From Anaerobaca lacustris (GTDB taxonomy: Bacteria > Planctomycetota > Phycisphaerae > Sedimentisphaerales > Anaerobacaceae): DNA of 64,000 bases. The notes beneath the pieces are model-generated. The model was given only the letters and a program-made list of their open reading frames with translations. It searched no databases and had not been told where the DNA came from. The stretch lies in NCBI RefSeq assembly GCF_030012215.1, contig NZ_JASCXX010000011.1, positions 1 through 64,000 on the forward strand. Reading direction: 5' to 3'. Below, one piece after another: positions 27,043 through 34,784 of this stretch. The position numbers and the translations under genes were made by a program. Each line of letters starts with the position of its first letter. Position 1 is the stretch's first letter.

Positions 27043-29904
27043 ATGGCTGACGAGAACAAGACGAATTACCGCGACACGCTGAACCTGCCGCAGACGAGCT
27101 TTGCGATGAAGGCCAATCTCGTGCAGCGCGAGCCCCAGATGCGCAAGCGCTGGGCCCAGGAGAACATCTATACGCAGATTCGCGAGGCCCGGCTGGGGGC
27201 CCCGCTGTATATCCTGCACGACGGCCCGCCCTATGCCAACGGCGATATCCACATGGGCCACGTCATCAACAAGGTCCTCAAGGATTTCGTCGTCAAGTAC
27301 AGAACGATGACGGGCTTCGACGCCCCGTACATCCCCGGCTGGGACTGCCACGGATTGCCCATCGAGGCCAAGGTGATGACCGAACTGGGCGAGAAGGTCC
27401 GGCAGATGAGCAAGACCGAGGTCCGCCGGGACTGCATGAAGTACGCCGGCAAGTACGTCAAACTCCAGGGCCGGCAGTTCCAGGATCTGGGCGTCTTCGG
27501 CGATTTCGAGAACCCCTACCTGACGTTCAAACCCCAGTACGAGGCGGGCATCCTCGAAGTCTTCGCCATGTTGGTGGAGAAGGGCCTGGTCTATCGCCAG
27601 CTCAAGCCCATCCACTGGTCCGTCGGCTGTGAGACGGCGCTGGCGGAGGCCGAGCTGGAATACAAAGACATCGCCTCGCCCAGCATCTTCGTCAACTTCA
27701 GTGCGACCGAGGAAACGACTGCCCGGCTGATCGAACTGGGTCTGGTCACGAGCGAGCAGGCCAAAGACGCCGAGGTCGCCCTGATGATCTGGACGACCAC
27801 GCCCTGGACGCTGGCGGCCAACCTGGCGGTGGCGGTCCATCCCCACCTCGAATACGTCAGCCTCTCCTATGAGAAGGACGGACGCAAGTGCGTCTCGATC
27901 GTCGCGGCCGATCGCATCGAGGCGGTTGTCGCGGCGGGCGCGCTGACCGAAGGCCAGTACACCATCAGCGAGAAGAAGGTCAAAGGCAGCGAACTCGAAG
28001 GGCTCCGCTATCGGCATCCGTTCATCGAGACCAATCCGACCGACAAGGACGCCTACATGGTGATCCTCGCCGAATACGTGACCACCGAGGACGGCACGGG
28101 CCTCGTGCATACCGCGCCAGGCCACGGCCAGGAGGATTATGTCTCCGGCCAACGGTACAACCTGGCGATCTATTCGCCCGTCCAGGACGACGGCTCTTAC
28201 GACGAGACCGTCCCCGACTGGCTGCGCGGCGAGAACGTGCTGACCGTGGACAAACTGGTCAACGAGCGCCTGGCCCAATCGGGCAGGCTCTTCGCCCATC
28301 GCGAAATCGTACACAGCTACCCCCACTGCTGGCGGAGCAAGGGCCCGGTGATCTTCCGTGCGACCGAGCAGTGGTTCGTGGGCGTGGACAAGGAGCTGCC
28401 CGAGACCGGCCGCAACCTCCGCGCGATGGCGATGGACGCCGTCGAGAAGGTCCGCTGGATCCCGGCGTGGGGCCAGAAGCGGATCGCGGGCATGCTCGAA
28501 TCGCGGCCCGACTGGTGCATCAGCCGCCAGCGAAGCTGGGGTCTGCCGATCCCGGTCTTCGTCATGCCCGATGGGCAAACACTGCTGACAAAAGAGTCGG
28601 TGATGGCCGTGGCCGCGCACGTCGGCCAACGCGGCTCCAATAGCTGGTTCACCGATTCGCCCCGCGAGATCCTGGGCGACGATTTCGCACTGCCGGAAGG
28701 CTTCGACCTCGACCAACTCCGCAAGGAAGAGAACATCTTCGACGTGTGGTTCGAGTCGGGCTGTAGCTGGTACAGTGTGGCAGCCGCGGCCGGCTGGTCG
28801 GTACCGGTTGATCTCTATCTCGAAGGGTCCGATCAGCATCGCGGCTGGTTCCAGCTTTCGCTGCTGCCGGCCCTGGGCGCCACGGGCAAGCCCCCGTTCA
28901 AGAGCGTCCTGACGCACGGCTTCACCGTCGACGAGAAGGGCATGAAGCAGTCCAAGTCGCTGGGCAACTACGTCAACGCACAGGACGAGATCGCCAAGTA
29001 CGGCTCCGACATCCTGAGGTTGTGGGTCGCCAGCGTCAACTACCAGGAGGACGTGCGCTGCAACGACGAGCTGATCGGCCGGACGCAGGACGCCTATCGC
29101 AAGATCCGCAACACGCTGCGTTACCTGCTCGGCAACATCGACGGCTTCGAGCCGGCCCTCGACGCGATCAAATACGACCGCATGTTCGAGATCGACAAGT
29201 GGGCGATGTGCCAGTTGCACAAGCTGATCGCCGATGTCACCGAATCCTACGAGAACTTCGTGTTTCACCGTGCCTTCTCGCTGCTGTACAACTTCTGCAC
29301 GGTCGAGATGAGCAGCGTCTACATGGACGTGCTCAAGGACCGGATGTACTGCGACGCCTACGACGGCCTGAGCCGCCGCAGCGGCCAGACCGTGATGTAC
29401 GAGATCCTCAGCGCGCTCGTGCGGATGCTGGCGCCGATCCTGGCGCACACAGCCGAAGAGGCGTGGGAGGCGATGCCGTTCAAACCCCAGGACTGCGCCA
29501 GCGTGCATCTGGCGAATATGCCGAAGGTCGATGCCGCGATTGACTACGCCGGTCAACAGGCCAAATGGCAGAAGATCATGACGCTGCGGGACGAGGTCCT
29601 GCGCGCGCTCGAAGGGCTCCGCCAGGACAAGACCATCGCCAGCAACCAGGAGGCGACGGTGACGATGCGATGCACCGACGAAGACGCAGCAGCGATCGAG
29701 GCCTTCGGCGTCGAGGCGTTCGCGGCCCTGTGCATCGTCAGCGAGGTGATGCTCGAACGATCCGCCGAAACGACCACCGTCGTCGCCAGCAAGAGCCCGC
29801 ACGCCAAGTGCCAGCGCTGCTGGAACTACTGGCCCAGCGTCGGCGCCGACGCCGCCCGTCCCGATCTCTGCCAACGCTGTGCGACGGTCGTCGCTTCCGC
29901 GTAG
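27043..29904 (+). CDS. ileS: isoleucyl-tRNA synthetase
   Basis: This is a full-length class I synthetase of 953 residues that charges tRNA-Ile in the cytoplasm. It has the HIGH signature as HMGH (residues 70-73 in YANGDIHMGHVINK), the editing domain (MIWTTTPWTLAANLA), the KMSKS loop as GMKQSKSLGN and a C-terminal zinc ribbon (CQRCWNYWP, LCQRCATVV). The ATG at 27043 follows AAGGA. The last 52 bp of the gene are duplicated about 600 bp downstream beyond a four-helix-bundle gene, with four differences that are all synonymous. This suggests that the end of the gene was rebuilt by an insertion. Confidence 0.97.
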   Translation: MADENKTNYRDTLNLPQTSFAMKANLVQREPQMRKRWAQENIYTQIREARLGAPLYILHDGPPYANGDIHMGHVINKVLKDFVVKYRTMTGFDAPYIPGWDCHGLPIEAKVMTELGEKVRQMSKTEVRRDCMKYAGKYVKLQGRQFQDLGVFGDFENPYLTFKPQYEAGILEVFAMLVEKGLVYRQLKPIHWSVGCETALAEAELEYKDIASPSIFVNFSATEETTARLIELGLVTSEQAKDAEVALMIWTTTPWTLAANLAVAVHPHLEYVSLSYEKDGRKCVSIVAADRIEAVVAAGALTEGQYTISEKKVKGSELEGLRYRHPFIETNPTDKDAYMVILAEYVTTEDGTGLVHTAPGHGQEDYVSGQRYNLAIYSPVQDDGSYDETVPDWLRGENVLTVDKLVNERLAQSGRLFAHREIVHSYPHCWRSKGPVIFRATEQWFVGVDKELPETGRNLRAMAMDAVEKVRWIPAWGQKRIAGMLESRPDWCISRQRSWGLPIPVFVMPDGQTLLTKESVMAVAAHVGQRGSNSWFTDSPREILGDDFALPEGFDLDQLRKEENIFDVWFESGCSWYSVAAAAGWSVPVDLYLEGSDQHRGWFQLSLLPALGATGKPPFKSVLTHGFTVDEKGMKQSKSLGNYVNAQDEIAKYGSDILRLWVASVNYQEDVRCNDELIGRTQDAYRKIRNTLRYLLGNIDGFEPALDAIKYDRMFEIDKWAMCQLHKLIADVTESYENFVFHRAFSLLYNFCTVEMSSVYMDVLKDRMYCDAYDGLSRRSGQTVMYEILSALVRMLAPILAHTAEEAWEAMPFKPQDCASVHLANMPKVDAAIDYAGQQAKWQKIMTLRDEVLRALEGLRQDKTIASNQEATVTMRCTDEDAAAIEAFGVEAFAALCIVSEVMLERSAETTTVVASKSPHAKCQRCWNYWPSVGADAARPDLCQRCATVVASA

Positions 29905-29908
29905 GCTG
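29853..29908. repeat. ileS 3' end, direct repeat copy A
   Basis: 56 bp covering the last 17 codons, the stop and 4 bases beyond. It matches 30455-30510 with 4 mismatches. Confidence 0.9.
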
Positions 29909-29922
29909 GAGATCGCAGGCTG

Positions 29923-29940
29923 CAGGCTGTAGACTGGAGG
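29923..29940. repeat. inverted repeat, left arm of the cassette
   Basis: CAGGCTGTAGACTGGAGG pairs with the reverse complement of 30405-30422 at 16 of 18 positions. Similar ggctg-gagg strings occur near 7840-7925. Confidence 0.65.
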
Positions 29941-29946
29941 GGGATG

Positions 29947-30303
29947 CTATCGCTTACGCAGGGCACGGAGCAGGCCGTTCACGACCTTTGAGAGTTCGGT
30001 GCTCAATCCGCGAAGCGACCCGTAGTCCTGTGGGTGCAAATATCCGAGCCGGGAAGCAAGGGACAGTTGATACTCCACCTCTCGCGCTGAGCCGTAGGCG
30101 ATGTCCAGGAAGCGAAGGTAGTCGGACTGCGAATGGCGTGCGCAGCCCTCGACGATGTTGGAAGCAACCGAAACCGCCGCACGCCTCAACTGCGCCGTCA
30201 GGCCAAACACTTCCTCTTTGGGGAATGCCTTCGTGGCCTTGTAGACACAGAGAGCCAATTGATCCGCCAGTTCAAACGCCCGCAATTTCGTGTGATCGCG
30301 CAT
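29947..30303 (-). CDS. four-helix-bundle protein (23S rRNA IVP/Avd-like family)
   Basis: This 118-residue all-helical protein has the family pattern KLRAFELADQLALCVYKATKAFP, then EVFGLTAQLRRAAVSVASNIVEGCAR and a third helix YLRFLDIAYGSAREVEYQLSLASRLGY. The family comprises proteins encoded in 23S rRNA intervening sequences and free-standing homologues, and is related to the Avd accessory protein of diversity-generating retroelements; they are thought to bind nucleic acid. The start chosen is ATG at 30303, eight bases after GGAGG; a GTG at 30309 lies two codons upstream. It is the only gene between the two ileS 3'-end copies. Confidence 0.88.
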   Translation of the reverse strand: MRDHTKLRAFELADQLALCVYKATKAFPKEEVFGLTAQLRRAAVSVASNIVEGCARHSQSDYLRFLDIAYGSAREVEYQLSLASRLGYLHPQDYGSLRGLSTELSKVVNGLLRALRKR

Positions 30304-30404
30304 TTTCACTCCCTCCGCCCCCCAGAGCCATCAATCAGGCAGAACGAACACCCTTGCCGCTCCCATACCACGGCGTGAATACCAAAAAGCCCTCCCCAAG
30401 CTCA

Positions 30405-30422
30405 CCTCCGGCCTACAGCCTG
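30405..30422. repeat. inverted repeat, right arm of the cassette
   Basis: CCTCCGGCCTACAGCCTG is the inverted partner of 29923-29940. Confidence 0.65.
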
Positions 30423-30454
30423 TCTCCGGCAGCCCGCCCGCCGATGCACACCCC

Positions 30455-30510
30455 CGCCCGTCCCGATCTCTGCCAGCGCTGCGCGACCGTCGTCGCTTCC
30501 GCATAGGCTG
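30455..30510. repeat. displaced ileS 3' end, direct repeat copy B
   Basis: In the ileS frame it still encodes RPDLCQRCATVVASA and the stop. All four differences from copy A are at synonymous third codon positions. No start codon or remaining gene body precedes it, so it is a gene fragment. Confidence 0.9.
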
Positions 30511-30521
30511 CTGGCGCTGTA

Positions 30522-30938
30522 TCAGTTCCGCGTCGGACGGTACGCGCTCAGTCTTTCCCAGAACTGGCGCGGCGAGAGGATTTCTACCTTATCGCAGTGG
30601 CCGAGGGCCAGGAGTTCCGCGTCGCCGGTGACCAGAACATCGGCCTCGGCGGCAACGGCAGCGGCGAGAATCGGGAGATCCTCCTTGTCTCGGAGCTTGA
30701 TCTTCGGGAGTTTGGCGGGCTTGGCCAGCGTGCTGTCCTGTCGCACGAGTTCGATGTAATCCGCTACGAGAAGGCGAGGGAACCCGAACTTCGATTGCAG
30801 GACGCGTCGAAGCTCATCGAGCACCTGTTTCGATACGATGGATTGGTGCTTCGCGAAGACCTCCCGCACGACGTCGGCGCACAGCCCACGGGTCGCGACC
30901 GCACTGGCCAGAACATTCGTGTCGAGAAACACCTTCAT
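30522..30938 (-). CDS. PIN-domain toxin, second TA pair
   Basis: This 138-residue protein of the 'putative toxin-antitoxin system toxin component, PIN family' begins MKVFLDTNVLASAVATRG, with the first catalytic Asp at residue 6. Conserved acidic positions follow in VLDELRRVL, DKEDLPILAAAV and VLVTGDAELL. It likely cleaves RNA. Its ATG overlaps the stop of the antitoxin by 4 bp (ATGA). It is a different PIN subfamily from the VapC at 400-795, so the two systems are not recent duplicates. Its stop lies 11 bp from the displaced ileS end. Confidence 0.9.
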   Translation of the reverse strand: MKVFLDTNVLASAVATRGLCADVVREVFAKHQSIVSKQVLDELRRVLQSKFGFPRLLVADYIELVRQDSTLAKPAKLPKIKLRDKEDLPILAAAVAAEADVLVTGDAELLALGHCDKVEILSPRQFWERLSAYRPTRN

Positions 30939-31156
30939 GAGATGTCGACAAAGACGTCCTCATCGGTCAGGTAGCCCCTCGCCTCGGCGAACGGCATTGC
31001 CCTGCGCCGCAGAGCGTCGAACTGACTGATGCGCAACTGCCGGCGCAGCGCCTCTCTGGCGATCTCGCTTCGGTTCTTACCCGATTGACGGCTCGCTTTG
31101 GTCAGCAGGTCGTCCAGGTTCTTGTCCAGTCGAATTGTCAGCGTTCCGGTCTTCAT
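30935..31156 (-). CDS. ribbon-helix-helix antitoxin, second TA pair
   Basis: The 73-residue antitoxin has a clear ribbon-helix-helix N-terminus (MKTGTLTIRLDKNLDDLLTKASRQSGKNRSEIAREALRRQL) and an acidic C-terminal tail (YLTDEDVFVDIS) for toxin binding. It is coupled to the PIN toxin downstream. There is no Shine-Dalgarno. The -10 box of an excellent promoter ends 7 bp before the ATG, so the transcript is probably leaderless. A TTACA-t-TGTAA dyad overlapping that -10 box is a likely operator for autorepression. Confidence 0.9.
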   Translation of the reverse strand: MKTGTLTIRLDKNLDDLLTKASRQSGKNRSEIAREALRRQLRISQFDALRRRAMPFAEARGYLTDEDVFVDIS

Positions 31157-31159
31157 GTA

Positions 31160-31170
31160 TTACATTGTAA
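31160..31170. promoter_or_regulatory. dyad TTACA-t-TGTAA, putative antitoxin operator
   Basis: A perfect 5+5 bp dyad overlaps the -10 box of the second TA promoter, just upstream of the start codon. Confidence 0.45.
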
Positions 31171-31192
31171 GACATCTCGGCCTTCGCGTCAA
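31164..31192 (-). promoter_or_regulatory. promoter of the second TA pair, probably leaderless
   Basis: On the minus strand TTGACG (31192-31187) and TACAAT (31169-31164) are exactly 17 bp apart. Only 7 bases separate the -10 box from the ATG at 31156. Confidence 0.75.
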
Positions 31193-31232
31193 CCGGAATC
31201 GAGAAACCTCCGAGTCCCCAACCGAGACCGCC

Positions 31233-32246
31233 TCACGCGACCGGGCCGTAGCGGGGGCCCAGGGTGGGGGCCAGCTCGTTGCCGAAGGCGAGCAGTTCCT
31301 GCCGTTCGGCGGCGGTCAGCGGCTTGTAGCGGCGGGCCAGCTCGACGTTCTGAATCGCCTGGGCCATGGTGAACGGGCCGATGTTGGCAACGTGCACGCC
31401 GTCGAGGTCCAGCGCGTAGGCCAGCGCCTTGGGCATCAGCTCGGGCGGGGTGTTGCAGCCGACCCACGCTTTGCGGTGGTTGGGGAAGCCGCCCTTGATG
31501 CCGGCGTAGACCTTCATCGCCACCACGCCGACGTTGCGCTTGCGGCATTCGGGCAACACCTTGGACTCGAAGTCGTAGATGTTGCGGTCGGCGTAGTTCA
31601 TCACGCCCATCACGACGTCGATCTGATCGGTCTGGAGTATCTTGACGAACTGCGGCGGTCTCTCGTGGCCCGAGACGCCGATGAAGCGCGTCTTGCCGGC
31701 CTCCTTCTGCTTGAGCAGGTATTCGAGGATGCCGTCCTTGGCCAGGACCTTGTCGAAGTTCTTGTTGCCGATGTTGTGGATGTGCACGAGGTCCACGTGG
31801 TCGGTCTTGAGCGTCCGCAGGGATTCCTCGAACATCTTCTCGGCCTGCGGGGCCGAATCGGTCCAGCACTTGGTGACGAGGAACACCTTGTCGCGCCGCG
31901 TGGCGAGCACCTGGCCCAAGGCCTCCTCGGCGATGCCGTAGATGCGGGCGGCATCGACGAAGTTCACGCCGCGATCGATCACCTCGCTGAAGATCTTCAC
32001 CGCCTCGCCCAGATCCCCACGGGCCTCGCCGACCGGCGCGGTGCCCAGGCCCAGGATCGTGACCTTCGCCCCCGTGCGGCCGAGCACCCGCGTGGGCAAC
32101 TCCGACCCGCCGGACGCCGCTCGGCCCCCTGCCGCCCCCACCGCCAGGGCCGCCCCCGCCAGCGCCGTCTTACGCAAGAACTCCCGACGACTATAGTCTG
32201 CCCGCACGGAAACGCCGTGCCTGCTGTACAATGAATGGTCTGCCAT
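31233..32246 (-). CDS. Tat-exported aldo/keto reductase
   Basis: The 337-residue protein starts with a twin-arginine signal (YSRREFLRKTALAGAALAVGAAGG, Arg20-Arg21). An aldo/keto reductase barrel follows, with the tetrad visible as Asp and Tyr in NFVDAARIYG, Lys in KVFLVTKCW and His in VDLVHIHNIG. It would reduce aldehydes or ketones, or oxidise sugars, with NAD(P)H. The exported location is unusual for the family but common among Planctomycetota Tat substrates. It stands alone; no clear promoter was identified. Confidence 0.92.
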   Translation of the reverse strand: MADHSLYSRHGVSVRADYSRREFLRKTALAGAALAVGAAGGRAASGGSELPTRVLGRTGAKVTILGLGTAPVGEARGDLGEAVKIFSEVIDRGVNFVDAARIYGIAEEALGQVLATRRDKVFLVTKCWTDSAPQAEKMFEESLRTLKTDHVDLVHIHNIGNKNFDKVLAKDGILEYLLKQKEAGKTRFIGVSGHERPPQFVKILQTDQIDVVMGVMNYADRNIYDFESKVLPECRKRNVGVVAMKVYAGIKGGFPNHRKAWVGCNTPPELMPKALAYALDLDGVHVANIGPFTMAQAIQNVELARRYKPLTAAERQELLAFGNELAPTLGPRYGPVA

Positions 32247-32415
32247 AGTCCACGGCCCCCTTTCTGCCTGTACTCTTGTCGCGACAAACGCCCTGCCCGA
32301 TTCGCACCCCGTCCCTCCCCGACCACAGCCACCCTACCGTCCCGCAGCCCATTTGTCCAGACTCATCCACCGTGGCCCCCACCAGAACACTCCAGACCGC
32401 CGCTCTTTCGGAGCG

Positions 32416-33126
32416 TCAATCCGCGAACCAACAGTAGACCCCGTCGGACCAGCGGAACCAGTCGCTGTCGGTCGGGTGCTCATCGAGCTTTGGATCGGGA
32501 ACAGAGCCGGGCGGACCGATGACGATATACCAGTGGAGAAAGCCGCTACCGTATGCCAGGAGAACGCCCTCCTGCCCATCCTGAAAGACCCGTTGGATAA
32601 ACACACGCTTCGGTCCCAGCCGTCGGACCTGTCCCGACCAGGATGATCGAGGCACATCCCACTGCGTGAACGTCTCCTCGATCGAGGACCGCCCATCCTC
32701 GGCGTCGCGAGGCTGAGCGAGCACTTCGACGGCCCATGACTGCAACCGGCCTTGTCCACCGGTCAGGGCCACGAGGCCTCGCATACGCAGGTTCAGCAAA
32801 CCAGTCCCATTAAACGGACCGATGGTCAGCATGTAGAGCAGTGCGATAATGCCGGTCAGGGCAGCAAGATTCAGCCACAGTCGAGGCGGTCTGCGATTGA
32901 CCTTGTGGCGAAGACCCAGGAGCACTGCGAGCCCGCCCAGAAACAATGTGACACCCGTGACCAGAAAAAAGAAACACCAACTGGGATACCCCATGATGAC
33001 GGCGCCGGCGGTGCATGCAACCGCCACAATCAGCGCGAGCAAACCACTCCTCAATGAATCCGGTGATCTTCCAGTCGGTTTGCGATCACCTCCGTCCGTC
33101 GCTTGCTGTCTCTCCGCCTCGGCCAT
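32416..33126 (-). CDS. three-helix membrane protein, unknown
   Basis: This 236-residue protein has a polar N-terminus, then three transmembrane segments (LLALIVAVACTAGAVIMGY, CFFFLVTGVTLFLGGLAVLLG, LWLNLAALTGIIALLYMLTIG; about residues 30-115). A soluble C-terminal domain (about 120 residues) ends SDWFRWSDGVYCWFAD. I do not recognise the family. The start is ATG at 33126 with CAGGAGAG upstream; the frame to 33273 reads upstream regulatory DNA. Confidence 0.75.
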   Translation of the reverse strand: MAEAERQQATDGGDRKPTGRSPDSLRSGLLALIVAVACTAGAVIMGYPSWCFFFLVTGVTLFLGGLAVLLGLRHKVNRRPPRLWLNLAALTGIIALLYMLTIGPFNGTGLLNLRMRGLVALTGGQGRLQSWAVEVLAQPRDAEDGRSSIEETFTQWDVPRSSWSGQVRRLGPKRVFIQRVFQDGQEGVLLAYGSGFLHWYIVIGPPGSVPDPKLDEHPTDSDWFRWSDGVYCWFAD

Positions 33127-33191
33127 GCCCGCTCTCCTGCGATTCGCACGCACCCATCCGACGAGCACCATCGCCCGTCTGCACCACGGCG

Positions 33192-33221
33192 ATTGTACAC
33201 GAATACCCGACAAGGACGCAA
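33192..33221 (-). promoter_or_regulatory. candidate promoter of the three-helix membrane gene
   Basis: On the minus strand TTGCGT (33221-33216) and TACAAT (33197-33192) are 18 bp apart, 66 bp upstream of the start codon. Confidence 0.45.
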
Positions 33222-33273
33222 CCGCACACAGCCAACGGCGAGAGTCGCGCGCAGTCGAGACACGATGCACCAT

Positions 33274-33696
33274 CTAAAGGTGCGGCGGATCGGGCAGGAG
33301 TTCGAAGGCGGCGGTGACGGGTTCGGGGATGCTGCGGGGCCGGCCGGTGGCGTAGGCGACGAAGACCCAGTCCGTCTCGCCCTCGGCGAGGGTGACATTG
33401 TCGGACGTTCGGACGAACCTGTAGCGGCGCAGCGAGCGGACTTTGCGAAAGCTCGCCACCCAGGTCGAGGCCTCGATCTCGTCACCGGTGAAGGCGGGAC
33501 TGAGATACTCGATCCTATGCGACCGTGCAACCCACGTGGCGCCGATCCGCTGCGTCACATCGGTGCATCCGGCGGCGTCGGCATGCCGCACGGCGATGTC
33601 CTGCATCCACTGCACGTACACCACGTTGTTGACGTGCCCGTTGGTGTCGATCGCCTCGGGGCCCACGGTGAATCGATGTCGATAGATCGCCTGCAT
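33274..33696 (-). CDS. hotdog-fold acyl-CoA thioesterase (YbgC/FadM-like)
   Basis: The 140-residue hotdog protein has the 4HBT signature DTNGHVNNVVYVQWMQDI (near residues 17-34), in which the Asp is catalytic in YbgC-type enzymes. A central strand follows (VARSHRIEYLSPAFTGDEIEAST). It hydrolyses acyl-CoA thioesters in the cytoplasm; the chain length is unknown. ATG at 33696 with AGGA upstream is chosen because the family starts here; the longer frame to 33876 is not plausible. Confidence 0.88.
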   Translation of the reverse strand: MQAIYRHRFTVGPEAIDTNGHVNNVVYVQWMQDIAVRHADAAGCTDVTQRIGATWVARSHRIEYLSPAFTGDEIEASTWVASFRKVRSLRRYRFVRTSDNVTLAEGETDWVFVAYATGRPRSIPEPVTAAFELLPDPPHL

Positions 33697-33813
33697 TCCA
33701 AATCCTTCTCTCGGCCGGCATTGCCGATGGCGACGCCAAGCTAACACACCCAACGCCCCAAAGCAATCGTCGGTTCCATGCCGCCTCGTCGAAACGGCCT
33801 GCGCGGATTGGCT

Positions 33814-33842
33814 TTGCACGCGATTGATTCGTATACTATTAT
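33814..33842 (+). promoter_or_regulatory. promoter of the coiled-coil protein gene
   Basis: TTGCAC (33814-33819) and TATTAT (33837-33842) are separated by 17 bp, 90 bp upstream of the ATG at 33933. Confidence 0.6.
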
Positions 33843-33932
33843 AGGGGCGGCCGGGAGATGCCGCAACCTGTGTCAAGACAGCGAAGGGACGCGCCGCTGT
33901 GACGACGACGCAATGGAAGGAAGGGGAACACC

Positions 33933-34370
33933 ATGAACCGTCAGGGAATCATCGCCAGATTTGGCCGGGCCTTCAAGTACATCCTCGACCCCAACGCCGA
34001 TCTGATGTCCCCATCACAGGCCGCTCGGCTCGCCGAGGCGGAACGACATCGCAATGAACTCGAGGGCAAGCTCGATGCAAGCGAGAAGGCCTGCCGCGAG
34101 AAGGACACGCTGATCGCACAGCTCCGCGAGCAACTGGGCGCCAAGGCCGAGCAGTCGCCGTCGACCCCGGCTCAGAAGCCCTCATCGCCTCGTCGACGCA
34201 GGAACGCCAGGAAGACGTCGCCTCAGGCCAAGACCACCGAGACGGCCGATGCGCCCGCCAAACCCGCCCGAACCCGCAAGAGGAGCCGCCCGCGCAAGTC
34301 CGGGCCGAACACGGGGCGCCCCCAGACCAAGGACCGGCCCAAGAGTCCAGACGACGGCCCCAAGGCCTGA
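33933..34370 (+). CDS. small coiled-coil protein with basic tail
   Basis: The protein has 145 residues. The first third is ordinary sequence (MNRQGIIARFGRAFKYILDPNADLM). A coiled coil follows (QAARLAEAERHRNELEGKLDASEKACREKDTLIAQLREQL, about residues 29-68). The rest is a Lys/Arg/Pro-rich disordered tail similar in style to histone H1-like bacterial proteins. It might bind nucleic acid, but there is no recognised domain. A GAAGGGG Shine-Dalgarno precedes the ATG. Confidence 0.75.
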   Translation: MNRQGIIARFGRAFKYILDPNADLMSPSQAARLAEAERHRNELEGKLDASEKACREKDTLIAQLREQLGAKAEQSPSTPAQKPSSPRRRRNARKTSPQAKTTETADAPAKPARTRKRSRPRKSGPNTGRPQTKDRPKSPDDGPKA

Positions 34371-34784
34371 CCTCGACACATCGATTGTCCCATTCCCACC
34401 CCCGGCGTGGTCTGACGCTATCGTTGCGCGTTTGTAGTGACGCCGTAAGGCGTTATCCCCATTCCGTGGGAGGTATGCCCTGACGGGCACACGACGAACG
34501 GAACGGCCCACCATCCCCAAACGCTGGCGCGTTTGAGGCTGCCACACCTGGCTCTCTGTGCCCAACAAGGCCCTGCCACGAAATCTGCCCAGAGACCCGC
34601 ACACAAGGCCGTCAGATTCTCCCTTGCCGCTTCGGGCCAGGCGGGCTATCATGGCCGTCAGCTTCGAGGGGCCGTTTTGACGAGGCCGACGGGGTCCGAT
34701 CATCCGCAGGACACCGCACCGCTCGCCCGATCGCCACGCTTCGAGGCAGGAAACAATCCGTGCCAGTAATGGGAAGGGACCAAC
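34371..34784. other. intergenic region with small hairpins
   Basis: No gene is supported. Hairpins ACGCC-gtaa-GGCGT (34440-34453) and TGCCC-tgac-GGGCA (34476-34489) are visible. A TTGACG at 34677-34682 could be a -35 box, but no good -10 follows. Confidence 0.5.
34435..34489. repeat. paired small hairpins, TAGTG/GTAA family
   Basis: TAGTG followed by ACGCC-gtaa-GGCGT matches the layout at 1985-2003. A second hairpin TGCCC-tgac-GGGCA follows 22 bp later. Confidence 0.45.

Larger units (their letters stand above)
29853..30510. mobile_element. putative mobile cassette: four-helix-bundle gene between duplicated ileS ends
   Basis: The outer boundary is a 56 bp direct repeat (29853-29908 and 30455-30510). 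Inside it, an imperfect 18 bp inverted repeat (29923-29940 against 30405-30422, 2 mismatches) brackets a single minus-strand gene. The arrangement resembles an element that integrates into the 3' end of a conserved gene and restores it with its own copy of that end, leaving the old end at the far side. No recombinase is present, so it would have to be mobilised in trans or be a deletion remnant. Confidence 0.45.

Noticed and set aside
27028-29874. 948-codon minus-strand frame opposite ileS
   Set aside because: It mirrors the ileS codon pattern and has no domain signature.
29565-30506. Plus-strand frame ending in the same peptide as IleRS
   Set aside because: It is not a gene of its own: its start lies inside ileS in another frame, and only its last 15 codons match because they are the duplicated ileS end.
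34677-34704. Promoter for the oxidoreductase at 34785
   Set aside because: TTGACG is present, but the hexamer 17 bp later (TCATCC) is not a credible -10 box.
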